A stretch of 52,904 nucleotides of DNA from Candidatus Gastranaerophilales bacterium (GTDB lineage Bacteria; Cyanobacteriota; Vampirovibrionia; Gastranaerophilales; Gastranaerophilaceae), in contig CALUSB010000011.1 of NCBI GenBank assembly GCA_944323335.1, positions 1 through 52,904 of the forward strand. Direction: 5' to 3'. The position numbers and the translations under genes are program-made. A model generated the notes under the pieces. That model saw only the letters and a program-made list of their open reading frames with translations, made no database searches and was not told the DNA's origin. Positions 34,918 to 44,459 of this stretch are shown one piece after another. The first letter of the stretch is position 1. The number at the start of each line of letters is the position of its first letter.

Positions 34918-35525
34918 CCGAGCTGCTGTTTTATGAGTTTTACCATCTCGCAAAAACGCTTACTCAGGTCAGCTTGAGAAATTTTCAACTTTCTTGCAAT
35001 GACACTTTGGCGTAAATTTTGCACATAGCGCATGGTGAAAATTTCCAAATATTTTTTTGAAGGGTTGCCCAAATCCAGCTTATCAATAACATCTAAAATA
35101 CTCTTTGCAATCTCAGGATTTGTATATTTTTCAGAAATAAATTCCTCGGGGTCAATAAGATTAGAATACCTGTCTTGCTCACCCTGCTGAGGACTTTTTT
35201 GTACACTTATAGAACGATTATCAGTTATTTCTTTTGGTTCGACAACTTTTTTTATTTGAATAGGCTCAATTTCAATAGCTTTTTTGTGACTTAATGTCTG
35301 TATAGTATTATTTGATTGAAAATTCTTTAAAACATTTGCAATTGAAGTGTCAGCAACTTTTGTTAAATAATTTTTTAAGCTTTCTATGTTTGAAACAGAA
35401 TCCAAAAGAAGATAGGATTTTTTATAAACCTCAGCACAAAACTGCTCCATAAGGTTTTCATGTCCTATGTAGTCTGGGTGTTGTTTTATTATACTTTCTA
35501 TTAATTCCCTTTGTTTAGAATCCAA
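34914..35525 (-). CDS. Divergent sigma-70-like regulator
   Basis: A 203-residue protein. The N-terminal part (about 15-70) resembles sigma region 2, with YIGHENLMEQFCAEVYKKS, a leucine/serine-rich stretch and a WL-like SLKNYLTKVADTSIANVLK. A Gln/Ser-rich linker (about 70-125) is followed by a C-terminal helix-turn-helix resembling region 4 (EIFTMRYVQNLRQSVIARKL, then KISQADLSKRFCEMVKLIKQQL). It could be an unusual ECF-type sigma factor or a DNA-binding regulator. The family assignment rests on pattern only. Confidence 0.5.
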   Translation of the reverse strand: MDSKQRELIESIIKQHPDYIGHENLMEQFCAEVYKKSYLLLDSVSNIESLKNYLTKVADTSIANVLKNFQSNNTIQTLSHKKAIEIEPIQIKKVVEPKEITDNRSISVQKSPQQGEQDRYSNLIDPEEFISEKYTNPEIAKSILDVIDKLDLGNPSKKYLEIFTMRYVQNLRQSVIARKLKISQADLSKRFCEMVKLIKQQLG

Positions 35526-35617
35526 TTTTCAAAAACTCCCGATAATTAAATATTATCACAAAGAGATTATATCTTTTAATATAATTTTTTGCATTTTTGT
35601 TACATTATTTGACGGGT

Positions 35618-35646
35618 TTGCAGGCAGATATTTTTAGATATATAAT
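35618..35646 (+). promoter_or_regulatory. Predicted sigma-70 promoter of bamA
   Basis: TTGCAG (35618-35623), 17-bp spacer, perfect TATAAT (35641-35646). The leader of about 30 nt carries the CGGAG ribosome site of bamA. Confidence 0.55.
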
Positions 35647-35682
35647 GTATGTAAGATAAACTAGACATTTATCCGGAGTTAG

Positions 35683-37680
35683 ATGAGAAGTATAAAAAAA
35701 CTGTTCATAATTTATGCAGTTCTGGGCGTATTTATGCTCCAGCAGCCTTCTTATGCGGCTTTTAACTTTAAATTTCCCAAGTTTTTTAAATCCAAAAAAG
35801 AGAAAAAAATAGAAAAACAACAGGAAAATATAACTCCAGATGAACAAAATGCATACGAAGAAGAGATTGTTCCACAAGGACAAAATGCTGTTGAAACCAC
35901 TCAAGAAAGCAGTGCAAACAATAATGAAACGGTTGATGCGGTATATATTAGCCAAGTTGAAATTTTTGGAAACAACATTATAGAAACATCTTTTATAAAA
36001 GACCAACTAAGCTCAAAAGAGGGCTATATCTATGATAGGAAAAATATCTCTGCAGACTTAAACAAGTTATATAAAACAGGATATTTTACTCAAAACATAA
36101 GAGCAGTACCGCTAAGAGCAGATGATGGCGGTATAAGACTCAGAATAATAGTTGAAGAAAACCCCCCGATAAAAGGTTTTACAATAGAGGGTAATAATGT
36201 CGTAGCTACAAAAGACATCATGACTATACTTTCTCAATACGAAGGCCAACCCCAGAATATCTTAAACATCAACTCCGCAATTGAACAAATTCAAGAAATG
36301 TATAGCATGAAGGGCTACATTTTATCAAGAGTAGTTTCTGTTCAAGATGACCCTGACGGCATGGTAAATATTGTTGTGGATGAGGGCGTCATTAATGATG
36401 TTATTGTTGAGGGTAACTACAAAACCCGCGACTTTATTGTTAAAAGAAACATCTTGCTTGAACCGGGAACTGTCTACAACGAAAACATCATGCGAGATGA
36501 CATCTTAAGACTAATGGGCACACAAGCATTTAAAGATGTCAAAAGAGATATTGAAATGGACCCCTCAACAGGGAAATACAATGTAACAATCTCGCTTGAT
36601 GAACAAAGAACAGGTAAAATCTCGCTTGGTGTAGGTGTAGATTCTATGTCAGGCTTCTTTGGTTCGGTCGGTTTTTCGGAAAACAACTTTAGAGGCTTAG
36701 GTCAAAAGTTAAGTATTAACTTTATGGCAGGTACGGGTATTTTAATGAACGACAGTTCAATTATAAACAGACCCAACCTGCAAGCTGAACTTGGTTTTAT
36801 TGAACCTCATTTTAAATCAGAAAACCAATCTTTAGGTTTTAGAGCATTTGTCAGAAACTTTGGTAGCTATCAAGTACCGCTTGCAATTGAAAAACGCTAT
36901 GGAGCAGACATTACTCTTACAAGAAAATTCAAAGCATTTAAGAACCTAAGCGGAAGCATTAGCTTTGGCGGAGAAAGTGTTGACCTTGATGAGGGTGATG
37001 AATGGAAAGCAAGAAGTGTGTTTGCATCAAAGGGAATTGACTACTCTGAAAGGGCCAGACAACTTGATGGCGGCGTGTATGCTAAAATTACTCCTGCTTT
37101 AATTTATGACACAAGAGACACTGTTGTTAATACAAGACGAGGCATCTTGGCGCGTATCAGTCTTGAAGAATCAATCGGCTTTGGGGCAGATTCATTTGGT
37201 AAATTATACGGTATGTTGAAAAAATTCATACCTGTCGGCAGAAAATCAACATTTGTGATTGCAGCCAGAGCAGGCGGTAAAATACACGGTGATATGCCTG
37301 AATTTGCAGCATACGCCCTTGGCGGCCCATATACCATAAGAGGTTTCAACATATCTGAAGTTGGTACCGGTAACGGCTTTATGATGGGTACAGCTGAGTT
37401 TAGGACTCCTATACCGTTTATGGACAGACTTACAACAAATACTTTCTTAAACAACGTAAGACTTGCCGCATTTATGGATGCAGGTACAATCTTTGGCGAT
37501 ACTCTAACAAACAAACTGTATGACCGTCCGGGATACGCTATCACTGCAGGTGTCGGCTTAAGAGTATTTATCCCCGGTCTTGGCCCTATCAATCTTGACT
37601 ACGCTATACCATTTACAAATACAGGCGGAAAAGACCGCAGCAACGGATTCTTCACATTTGGTATGGGTGAGATGTACTAG
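35683..37680 (+). CDS. bamA: BamA/Omp85 outer-membrane protein assembly factor
   Basis: A 665-residue Omp85 protein. A signal peptide (1-25) is followed by a Lys/Gln/Glu-rich linker and three POTRA domains (about 84-170, 171-250, 251-330; the starts read VEIFGN, FTIEGN, VIVEGN). A beta-barrel of about 330 residues has the conserved IRGF loop motif and an aromatic C-terminal residue (GMGEMY). It inserts outer-membrane proteins. Three POTRA domains, rather than the five of proteobacteria, match cyanobacterial-type Omp85. It is transcribed alone and ends at a terminator shared with gyrA. Confidence 0.92.
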   Translation: MRSIKKLFIIYAVLGVFMLQQPSYAAFNFKFPKFFKSKKEKKIEKQQENITPDEQNAYEEEIVPQGQNAVETTQESSANNNETVDAVYISQVEIFGNNIIETSFIKDQLSSKEGYIYDRKNISADLNKLYKTGYFTQNIRAVPLRADDGGIRLRIIVEENPPIKGFTIEGNNVVATKDIMTILSQYEGQPQNILNINSAIEQIQEMYSMKGYILSRVVSVQDDPDGMVNIVVDEGVINDVIVEGNYKTRDFIVKRNILLEPGTVYNENIMRDDILRLMGTQAFKDVKRDIEMDPSTGKYNVTISLDEQRTGKISLGVGVDSMSGFFGSVGFSENNFRGLGQKLSINFMAGTGILMNDSSIINRPNLQAELGFIEPHFKSENQSLGFRAFVRNFGSYQVPLAIEKRYGADITLTRKFKAFKNLSGSISFGGESVDLDEGDEWKARSVFASKGIDYSERARQLDGGVYAKITPALIYDTRDTVVNTRRGILARISLEESIGFGADSFGKLYGMLKKFIPVGRKSTFVIAARAGGKIHGDMPEFAAYALGGPYTIRGFNISEVGTGNGFMMGTAEFRTPIPFMDRLTTNTFLNNVRLAAFMDAGTIFGDTLTNKLYDRPGYAITAGVGLRVFIPGLGPINLDYAIPFTNTGGKDRSNGFFTFGMGEMY

Positions 37681-37706
37681 AGAAATTTAGTTTTATTTGT
37701 AAACAA

Positions 37707-37735
37707 AAAAGTACCGCATTAAATGCGGTACTTTT
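37707..37735. terminator. Bidirectional terminator between bamA and gyrA
   Basis: A 13-bp perfect stem (AAAAGTACCGCAT 37707-37719 and its complement 37723-37735) has a 3-nt loop and T-tracts on both strands. Confidence 0.9.
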
Positions 37736-37753
37736 AGTATAAAGTTTTAAACC

Positions 37754-40294
37754 TTATTCCAGATTTAAGTTACCTTGCTCAAAATTATCCTGAGGAGCTT
37801 CTTGAGTTACGGTTTCTTTATCCGTATCCGTATCATCATCAGGATTGATTATCTTGTTAACAGATACCACAGTATCATTGTCCACAAGGTTTTGAACCTT
37901 AACACCCGTTGCGGGACGTCCCTGACGAGAAATATCAGCAGCGCTTACCCGAGTAACAATACCGTTTGCAGTAACTACCATAATATCATCGTGCTCATCT
38001 ACAATAGTCAACGCCACAAGTCTTGAATTTGATGATTTAAACTTAGTAGCAATTAAGCCTAAACCACCTCTGTTTTGAGGTCTGAACTCGCTTAATTTTG
38101 AGCGTTTGCCAAAGCCGTCTGATGTTACTACAAGCAAGTCTGCATCATAGTCTCTTGGTACAACATCGCAGCCTATAATATTATCTCCGGTTCTTAATTT
38201 CATTGAATTAACACCGCGAGCAGAGCGTCCAAGAGGTCTTAAATCCTCAATTGCAAAGCGAATTGCCATACCGCAAGATGTACCGATAATTATCTCATCG
38301 TTATTCTGAGCCAGTTTAACCCAGTTGAGAGTATCGCCCTCTTCAAGTCCTATTGCAATAATACCGTTTCTTCTGATATTAACAAAGTTATCCAGACTTA
38401 TTCTTTTTATGTAACCGGCATGAGTTAACATAATCAGGTTAGTATTAGGACTAAACTCGCTAACGGGAACTACCGCAGTTATCTGTTCATCCTGCTCTAT
38501 AGGTAGAACATTTATAATAGGCAGACCCTTGGATTGGCGAGAGCCTTCAGGGAAATCGTATACATTTAAGCTGTATACAACACCTTTAGACGAGAAGAAC
38601 AGAACCTTATCATGCATCATAGCAGTAAAGAAGTGTCCGACATCGTCATCTTCTTTTGTTTTCATGCCGCCTTTACCGCGAGTTGCACGGTTTTGACGTT
38701 CAAACGTATCAAGAGAAATTCTCTTTATGTAGCCTTGACGAGTAATAAACACTGCCATTGCAGTATTTGGAGTCAAATCTTCAATGTTCAACTCGCCTTG
38801 CTCGGGAAGAATTTGGGTTTTTCTGTCATCACCATATTTTTCTTTATCTTCCAATAGCTCTTCTTTAATTAGAGCAAGAACTTTATTTCTATCTGCCAAA
38901 ATTGCCTCATATTCTGCAATTTTCTTAATTAAATCGTCATACTCAGCTCTTATTTTATCTTGTTCAAGACCTGTTAAACGTCTTAATTGCATTTCTAAAA
39001 TTGCATTAGCCTGCTCGGTATCAAGCCCAAATCTTGACATCAAACCATTTCTTGCTTCTTCTGTGTTTTTTGATTTTTTAATAAGTTCAATAACTTCATC
39101 AAGCGCGTTTAGAGCTATCATTAAGCCTTCTAATATATGAGCGCGAGCTTTTGCCTTTTTCAAGAAGAAAATTGTTCTTCTTGTAATTACATCTACACGG
39201 TGCTCAATGAACTCGTTTAAAACTTCATACAAGTTCAAAAGTCTTGGCTGTTGACCGACAAGAGCAACCATATTAACGCCAAAGCTAGTCATAAGAGCCG
39301 TTTGTTTGTACAAGTTGTTTCTTACAACATCGGGCTTAGCGTCACGCTTAAGCTCAATTACAACCCTCATACCGTCACGGTCGGATTCATCTCTGATATC
39401 TGAAATTCCTTGAACCTTACCTTCTTTTACAAGGTCTGCAATTTTTTCAATAAGGGCAGCTTTATTTACCTGATATGGAATTTCTGTAACAACAATCGCC
39501 GTTCTTGCCTGACGACCGCCTCCGCCCGGTAATTCTTCAATTTTTGAAACGGCAGACATTTTAATTGAACCACGACCTGTCTCATAGGCTTTCTTAATTT
39601 CAGAAGTTCCAATAATTGTAGCGGCAGTAGGGAAATCAGGCCCTTTGATATATTGCATAAGCCCTTCAACGGTAATCTCAGGGTTATCAATCATTGCTAT
39701 TGTACCGTCTACTACCTCGCATAAGTTATGAGGAGGAATGTTTGTTGCCATACCGACGGCAATACCGGATACACCGTTTAACAAAAGCATTGGCAATCTG
39801 ACTGGCAATACCGCAGGCTCTTGCAGAGAACCGTCAAAGTTGGGCGTAAAGTTAACGGTTTCACAATCAATATCAGCCAGCATAGATGTTGTAATTTTGT
39901 GCATTCTGGCTTCCGTGTATCTCATAGCGGCAGCCGAGTCGCCGTCAACAGAACCAAAGTTGCCATGGCCGTCAATTGTCAAATATCTTGTTGCAAAGTC
40001 TTGTGCCATACGAACCAAAGACTCATAAACCGCATAGTCACCGTGAGGGTGATATTTACCGAGAACTTCCCCGACGATTCTTGCGCATTTTTTAAACGGT
40101 TTATCAGGCGTCATGCCAAGTTCGTTCATTGCAAACAAAATACGTCTGTGAACAGGTTTTAAACCGTCTCTTACATCAGGTAGCGCACGCCCTACAATTA
40201 CACTCATAGCGTAGTCAATATATGAGCGTTTCATCTCGTCACGAATATTAACAGGAACTATTTTTCCATGGTCAAATAAATTAGTCTGACTCAA
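37754..40294 (-). CDS. gyrA: DNA gyrase subunit A
   Basis: An 846-residue type IIA topoisomerase A subunit. The catalytic Tyr126 lies in AAMRYTEAR (E. coli Tyr122). The quinolone-determining region reads [11 protein letters not shown], so the E. coli Ser83 position is Tyr87 and the Asp87 position is Glu91. The C-terminal beta-pinwheel repeats are present. The GyrA-box-like motif is atypical ([10 protein letters not shown]). It introduces negative supercoils together with GyrB, which is not in the window. A ParC identity is less likely given the full-length pinwheel, but the weak GyrA box leaves some doubt. Confidence 0.92.
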   Translation of the reverse strand: MSQTNLFDHGKIVPVNIRDEMKRSYIDYAMSVIVGRALPDVRDGLKPVHRRILFAMNELGMTPDKPFKKCARIVGEVLGKYHPHGDYAVYESLVRMAQDFATRYLTIDGHGNFGSVDGDSAAAMRYTEARMHKITTSMLADIDCETVNFTPNFDGSLQEPAVLPVRLPMLLLNGVSGIAVGMATNIPPHNLCEVVDGTIAMIDNPEITVEGLMQYIKGPDFPTAATIIGTSEIKKAYETGRGSIKMSAVSKIEELPGGGGRQARTAIVVTEIPYQVNKAALIEKIADLVKEGKVQGISDIRDESDRDGMRVVIELKRDAKPDVVRNNLYKQTALMTSFGVNMVALVGQQPRLLNLYEVLNEFIEHRVDVITRRTIFFLKKAKARAHILEGLMIALNALDEVIELIKKSKNTEEARNGLMSRFGLDTEQANAILEMQLRRLTGLEQDKIRAEYDDLIKKIAEYEAILADRNKVLALIKEELLEDKEKYGDDRKTQILPEQGELNIEDLTPNTAMAVFITRQGYIKRISLDTFERQNRATRGKGGMKTKEDDDVGHFFTAMMHDKVLFFSSKGVVYSLNVYDFPEGSRQSKGLPIINVLPIEQDEQITAVVPVSEFSPNTNLIMLTHAGYIKRISLDNFVNIRRNGIIAIGLEEGDTLNWVKLAQNNDEIIIGTSCGMAIRFAIEDLRPLGRSARGVNSMKLRTGDNIIGCDVVPRDYDADLLVVTSDGFGKRSKLSEFRPQNRGGLGLIATKFKSSNSRLVALTIVDEHDDIMVVTANGIVTRVSAADISRQGRPATGVKVQNLVDNDTVVSVNKIINPDDDTDTDKETVTQEAPQDNFEQGNLNLE

Positions 40295-40377
40295 AACTTT
40301 TACTCCTAAACTGCCTCTATATCAACATTTTATAACAAACACAAGCGCATGGCAAATAAATAGAGCTTATTAAAAGC

Positions 40378-40406
40378 TTGTAAAATCAATGTTGTTTTTA
40401 TACAAT
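40378..40406 (+). promoter_or_regulatory. Predicted promoter of wecB giving a leaderless mRNA
   Basis: TTGTAA (40378-40383), 17-bp spacer, TACAAT (40401-40406), then only 6 nt before the ATG at 40413. The predicted transcript would start at or next to the initiation codon. There is no Shine-Dalgarno sequence. Confidence 0.5.
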
Positions 40407-40412
40407 TTGCAT

Positions 40413-41531
40413 ATGGATAAGAAAATAAAAGTTGCATTAGTTTTTGGAACACGCCCCGAGGCGATTAAAATGGCACCTTTAGTTAAAGAGGTTCAATCAA
40501 GAGAAGAACTCGAGGCAATTACCATAGTAACCGCCCAACACAGGCAAATGTTAGATCAGGTACTTGAGCTTTTTGGAATAGTTCCTGATTATGACTTAAA
40601 CCTTATGAAGCCAAACCAGAACCTCTGGGGGCTCACATCTGATGTACTTTTACAAACAAAAGAATTATATGAAAAAATAAAACCCGACATTGTCCTTGTA
40701 CATGGTGACACCACAACAGCGGGCGCTGCAGCACTTAGCGCATATTATGCAAGAATTCCTATAGGGCATGTTGAAGCAGGGCTTAGGACTTTTAATAAAG
40801 ATTATCCTTTCCCTGAGGAGATAAACAGAGTGCTTGTTGACGCGGTTTGCGATATGCACTTTTGCCCTACTGACGGCTCTGTTGAAAATATAAAAAACTC
40901 AGGTATCAAAACGGCAAATTCACTGTATAAAACAGGTAATACGGTAATTGATGCACTTTTATACACGGTAGAAAACAAAGAGGCAAATCTTGATTTTATC
41001 GGTTTAGAGCCCAATTTAAAAACCATTCTTTTAACTTCGCACAGGAGAGAAAACTTTGGCAAGCCGCTTGAAGAGATTTGTGATGCGGTTATTGACTTAA
41101 TCAATAACAATAAAGACATTCAAATTGTTTACCCGGTGCACTTAAACCCAAATGTACAAAATACGGTAAGAGCCAAACTTGAGGGTATAGATAGGGTTAA
41201 ACTTATTGACCCGCTTGACTATGCACCTTTTGCAACATTGATGAAAAAATCTCATATAATACTGACCGATTCAGGCGGTGTACAGGAAGAAGCTCCTTCT
41301 CTTGGAGTTCCTGTCCTTGTTTTAAGAGATGAAACAGAGCGTCCTGAAGCACTTGAGTACGGCTGCGTCAAGCTTGTTGGCGCACACAGGGATAAAATAG
41401 TATCAACAGTGCAAAAACTGCTCGATGATAAAGAATTTTACAATTCCATGAAACAAGCTGCAAACCCATACGGCGACGGGCTTGCTTCAAAAAGAATTAC
41501 TGACGCCATAGTTGAGAGATTTAGAAAGTAA
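40413..41531 (+). CDS. wecB: UDP-N-acetylglucosamine 2-epimerase (non-hydrolysing)
   Basis: A 372-residue enzyme. It has N-terminal GTRPEAIKMAPLV, TAQHRQMLDQVLELF, VHGDTTT, HVEAGLRT, and the C-terminal TDSGGVQEEAPSLGVPVLVLRDETERPEA motif, all typical of the non-hydrolysing UDP-GlcNAc/UDP-ManNAc epimerase. It makes UDP-ManNAc for surface polysaccharides or enterobacterial-common-antigen-like glycans. The start at 40413 fits the family start and the leaderless promoter; an in-frame ATG at 40389 would place the promoter inside the gene. Confidence 0.93.
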   Translation: MDKKIKVALVFGTRPEAIKMAPLVKEVQSREELEAITIVTAQHRQMLDQVLELFGIVPDYDLNLMKPNQNLWGLTSDVLLQTKELYEKIKPDIVLVHGDTTTAGAAALSAYYARIPIGHVEAGLRTFNKDYPFPEEINRVLVDAVCDMHFCPTDGSVENIKNSGIKTANSLYKTGNTVIDALLYTVENKEANLDFIGLEPNLKTILLTSHRRENFGKPLEEICDAVIDLINNNKDIQIVYPVHLNPNVQNTVRAKLEGIDRVKLIDPLDYAPFATLMKKSHIILTDSGGVQEEAPSLGVPVLVLRDETERPEALEYGCVKLVGAHRDKIVSTVQKLLDDKEFYNSMKQAANPYGDGLASKRITDAIVERFRK

Positions 41532-41582
41532 GCAAAAAATATTTTTCAGACTCTTTGTAGAAGTGCAAGAAAAAGACATTTT

Positions 41583-41798
41583 ATGAGCATAAGCATTAAC
41601 AAAATAATTAAAACGGCAAGTCCTGCAAAAATATTAAAGAAAAGCGCAAACGCAGCTGCCAAATATAACAATACGCATACAAATGCACTGAGGGATGCCG
41701 CTTTTGCAAGCGTGCAAGCAGATTTAATGCGTATGGGAATGTGCCCGCACAAAGCACGAGCCATTGTTTTAGTTAATTTGTATACTAAGTTAAAATAA
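41583..41798 (+). CDS. Small basic helical protein, unknown
   Basis: A 71-residue Ala/Lys-rich protein, predicted mostly helical, ending NLYTKLK. There is no signal peptide. It lies 51 bp downstream of wecB on the same strand with only a weak AAGAAAAAG upstream. A longer hydrophobic reading exists on the other strand but overlaps the end of the EF-hand gene. I favour the plus strand by residue composition, with limited confidence. Confidence 0.42.
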   Translation: MSISINKIIKTASPAKILKKSANAAAKYNNTHTNALRDAAFASVQADLMRMGMCPHKARAIVLVNLYTKLK

Positions 41799-41804
41799 GT
41801 ATAA

Positions 41805-42242
41805 TTATGCAGCTGTATAGGCACTTAGCGCGTCAGATAGAGATGTTGAGTTAATTTGCGAATTGTCATCGCCCGATGAACCGTGACGCAGCTCATAAAT
41901 TATCATTTCGGCACTTGACACTGTACCGTCTTTATTTAAGTCCATTTCATCATACTCTTCATCTTCTTCATTCGATTGAGAAGAACCCGAAGAAGATGAG
42001 CCGCTTGTACTTTGTATCTCTTCCGTGCCTTCAATTTGCATACCTGCAGGAACACCAAGATTTGACAAATCCGGTTTTTGAGAGTACAAATTTTCTGCAT
42101 CTTCACCTACAGAGTCAAGTGCGTCTTGAAAAACATCTTCAAAAACTTCTGTGTCTGTTTTATCAATTTGAGTATAAGAACCTATTGAATAAGCGCTTAT
42201 GCCCTGCAGACCGTACATAGAGTCGCTAATTGAGTCAACCAT
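41805..42242 (-). CDS. EF-hand acidic protein
   Basis: A 145-residue acidic protein. A single canonical EF-hand loop is at 101-112 (D101, N103, D105, E112) after a Ser/Gly-rich spacer (about 78-92) and a strongly acidic stretch (91-101). No signal peptide or membrane helix is visible. A strong AAGGAGGT ribosome site precedes the start. It is the third EF-hand protein in the window. Calcium binding is likely; the partner is unknown. Confidence 0.78.
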   Translation of the reverse strand: MVDSISDSMYGLQGISAYSIGSYTQIDKTDTEVFEDVFQDALDSVGEDAENLYSQKPDLSNLGVPAGMQIEGTEEIQSTSGSSSSGSSQSNEEDEEYDEMDLNKDGTVSSAEMIIYELRHGSSGDDNSQINSTSLSDALSAYTAA

Positions 42243-42324
42243 TTAAAACCTCCTTAATATAAGCATTTTTTCATGGTTTCTCAAAAAATAAATCATGCAA
42301 AAAATATACATATATTTGTATACT

Positions 42325-42360
42325 AAAATACCACCCGTCAAATAACGCGGGCGGTATTTT
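42325..42360 (-). terminator. Terminator of the ribosomal-protein operon
   Basis: A 13-bp stem (42325-42337 / 42348-42360) has one position that pairs only as G-U on the minus-strand RNA. A U-run follows on that strand. It lies 20 bp after the rpsI stop. Confidence 0.85.
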
Positions 42361-42379
42361 AAATGTTGAATAAAAAAGA

Positions 42380-42781
42380 TTATCTTTTTGAGAATTGGAA
42401 TCTTTTTCTTGCTCTTTTGCGACCGTATTTTTTACGTTCTTTAACTCTTGCATCACGAGTCAAAAGACCTTCTTGTTTTAATACAGGTTTGAACTCTTCG
42501 TTCATTGCAAGTAATGCACGAGAAATAGCGTGCTTAATTGCGTCAGCTTGAGCACAAACACCACCGCCGACAGCTTTAACTCTAACGTCAAGTTTGTCTT
42601 GATTATCAGTTAAAACTAAAGGACGGTAGATAGCCATCTCTAAAGAGGGGCGATTTCCAAAATAACCTTTAAGAGTTTTACCGTTGATAAAGATTCTGCC
42701 CTTGCCTGAAGCAACTTTTGCAACAGCTATTGAGCATTTTCTTCTGCCGGTTTTAACTACTTCTTGTTTAGCATCTGCCAT
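42380..42781 (-). CDS. rpsI: 30S ribosomal protein S9
   Basis: A 133-residue S9. It begins TGRRKCSIAVAKV, contains GGGVCAQADAIKHAISRAL, and has the Arg/Lys-rich C-terminal tail ending FSKR that reaches the P-site tRNA. It is the last gene of the operon, 2 bp after rplM, and is followed by the terminator at 42325-42360. Confidence 0.97.
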   Translation of the reverse strand: MADAKQEVVKTGRRKCSIAVAKVASGKGRIFINGKTLKGYFGNRPSLEMAIYRPLVLTDNQDKLDVRVKAVGGGVCAQADAIKHAISRALLAMNEEFKPVLKQEGLLTRDARVKERKKYGRKRARKRFQFSKR

Positions 42782-42783
42782 TA

Positions 42784-43224
42784 TTACTTATCTCCTTTGA
42801 TTTCATATTTTTCGGGTTTTTGAGCTTCGTGAGGGTGATTAGCGTCAGCATATACTTTCAATTTTGTAAATTGCTGAGAACCCAAAGTGTTGTGAGGAAG
42901 CATACCCTTAACCGCTTTTTCTATAGCACGTCTTGGGTCTTTTTCCATAAGAGCTTTGAAGCTGATTTCTTTAAAACCGCCAGGGTAACCACTGTGAGAA
43001 CGATACATTTTGTCAGTTTCTTTTTTACCGCTCACTTGAATTTTAGCAGCATTGATAACTACTACAAAATCACCTGTATCAACATTTGGTGTATATTGAG
43101 GTTTATTTTTGCCGCGAAGAATATTTGCGCATGCAACAGCAAGCCTGCCAAGGGTTTGACCTTCGGCATCTATTACATACCATTTTCTTTCTACTTCGAG
43201 CGGCTTTGCGCTAAATGTTTTCAT
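42784..43224 (-). CDS. rplM: 50S ribosomal protein L13
   Basis: A 146-residue L13, early 50S assembly protein. It has [15 protein letters not shown] near the N terminus, GDFVVVINA and the [17 protein letters not shown] block. Length is normal. It overlaps the truA 3' end by 4 bp and precedes rpsI by 2 bp. Confidence 0.97.
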   Translation of the reverse strand: MKTFSAKPLEVERKWYVIDAEGQTLGRLAVACANILRGKNKPQYTPNVDTGDFVVVINAAKIQVSGKKETDKMYRSHSGYPGGFKEISFKALMEKDPRRAIEKAVKGMLPHNTLGSQQFTKLKVYADANHPHEAQKPEKYEIKGDK

Positions 43225-44015
43225 TTATTTGCCTTTCCTATATTCATTTGTTTCAGATATTTTGAACATTCATCGTAACCAACATATTCAAGAGTTAAAC
43301 CGATAGCAGGGGCTGTAGCACCTGAATTGTTTCTGTCTTTTGAATCCAAAATTTCTGCCATCGCTAGCGGGTCGAGAGCATCTTTTTGAATTTTAAAGAG
43401 AGTGCCGACGATTGTTCTGACCATATTATAGAGAAATCTGTTTCCTATAATATCAATCACTATATATTTGCCATCATCCGACCTAAAGGCCCCAGCGTGA
43501 TAGATGCTGCACACACATGCAGGGTTATCGGACTTTGACTTAAAAGCACTGAAGTCATACTCGCCTACAAGACACTTTAGTGATTTATCAAACAGTTTCT
43601 CATCCAAGTACCATTTTGCAAATAATACATTTGTATCAAACGGAGAACTTGCTATGTCGTTTCTGATTAAATATCTGTAGTGACGAAACTTCGCGGATTT
43701 TTGAGCATGAAAGGTATTTTCAACTTTTTTTATCTCAAAAACCCTTATATCTTCAGGCAAAATGCCGTTTAGAGAATTGATAAATTTCTTTGTATCAAGT
43801 TCCAAGGAGGCATCAAAGTGAAATGTTTGAGATTTTGCACTAACACCTGCGTCGGTTCTACCTGAAAATATAGTGCTTGTTTTTGTTTTTATCAATGTAC
43901 AGAGCGCTCTTTCAACTTCGTCTTGGATTGTATTACCGCTTGGCTGCTTTTGCGAACCGCAGTAGTTCTTGCCCAGATATGAAATTCGCGCAAGGTAACG
44001 ATTTTTGGTATTCAT
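43221..44015 (-). CDS. truA: tRNA pseudouridine(38-40) synthase
   Basis: A 264-residue TruA. The catalytic Asp is in [18 protein letters not shown] and [12 protein letters not shown] are the conserved core segments. It modifies U38-U40 of the anticodon arm. It overlaps rplM (4 bp) and abuts rplQ, so translation is likely coupled. Its position between rplQ and rplM is a common arrangement in cyanobacteria and Gram-positives. Confidence 0.95.
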   Translation of the reverse strand: MNTKNRYLARISYLGKNYCGSQKQPSGNTIQDEVERALCTLIKTKTSTIFSGRTDAGVSAKSQTFHFDASLELDTKKFINSLNGILPEDIRVFEIKKVENTFHAQKSAKFRHYRYLIRNDIASSPFDTNVLFAKWYLDEKLFDKSLKCLVGEYDFSAFKSKSDNPACVCSIYHAGAFRSDDGKYIVIDIIGNRFLYNMVRTIVGTLFKIQKDALDPLAMAEILDSKDRNNSGATAPAIGLTLEYVGYDECSKYLKQMNIGKANK

Positions 44016-44443
44016 TATACCAATTGAATCATTGCCATTTCAGCAGCATCGCCTCTGCGGGGAGCAAGTCTGTAAATTCTTGTGTAACCGCCGTTACGAG
44101 TTGCATATTTTTTGCCAATAACCGAGAACAGTTGTCTTAAAACTGTTTGGGAGAGCAGTTTTTGACCTTCTTGAGGAGCATCAAAAATCTCACCTGTTTC
44201 AAGGTTCATATATTTTGAAGTTTCCTTGTCGAAGATATATTTAGCAGCTTGTCTGCGAGAAGCTAAATCGCCTTTTTTAGCAAATGTGATTACATTTTCA
44301 GCATAAGGACGAAGTGCTTTTGCTCTTGCCATTGTAGTTTTTATTTCGCCATGCAAGAACAACTCTGTTGCCAAAGAGCGAAGCAGTGCTTTTCTTTGAT
44401 CAGCTGCCTTTGATAGGTGGTGTCTTTTACACTGGTGTCTCAT
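44015..44443 (-). CDS. rplQ: 50S ribosomal protein L17
   Basis: A 142-residue L17. It has MRHQCKRHHLSK.ADQRKALLRSLATELF at the N terminus and a YTRIYRLAPRRGDAAEMA C-terminal motif. An extended middle section (about 60-105) is slightly longer than the E. coli version but usual in several phyla. It lies between rpoA and truA in the operon. Confidence 0.95.
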   Translation of the reverse strand: MRHQCKRHHLSKAADQRKALLRSLATELFLHGEIKTTMARAKALRPYAENVITFAKKGDLASRRQAAKYIFDKETSKYMNLETGEIFDAPQEGQKLLSQTVLRQLFSVIGKKYATRNGGYTRIYRLAPRRGDAAEMAMIQLV

Positions 44444-44459
44444 TTTATTTATCCTTTTA

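Noticed and set aside
37104-37592. Minus-strand ORF of 162 codons opposite the BamA barrel
   Set aside because: It lies entirely within bamA, which has clear POTRA and barrel features; no start signal.
41546-41824. Minus-strand hydrophobic ORF of 92 codons antisense to the small plus-strand gene after wecB
   Set aside because: It overlaps the end of the EF-hand gene, has no ribosome site, and its Leu/Ile/Ala-rich composition is what the antisense of Ala/Lys/Asn codons produces.
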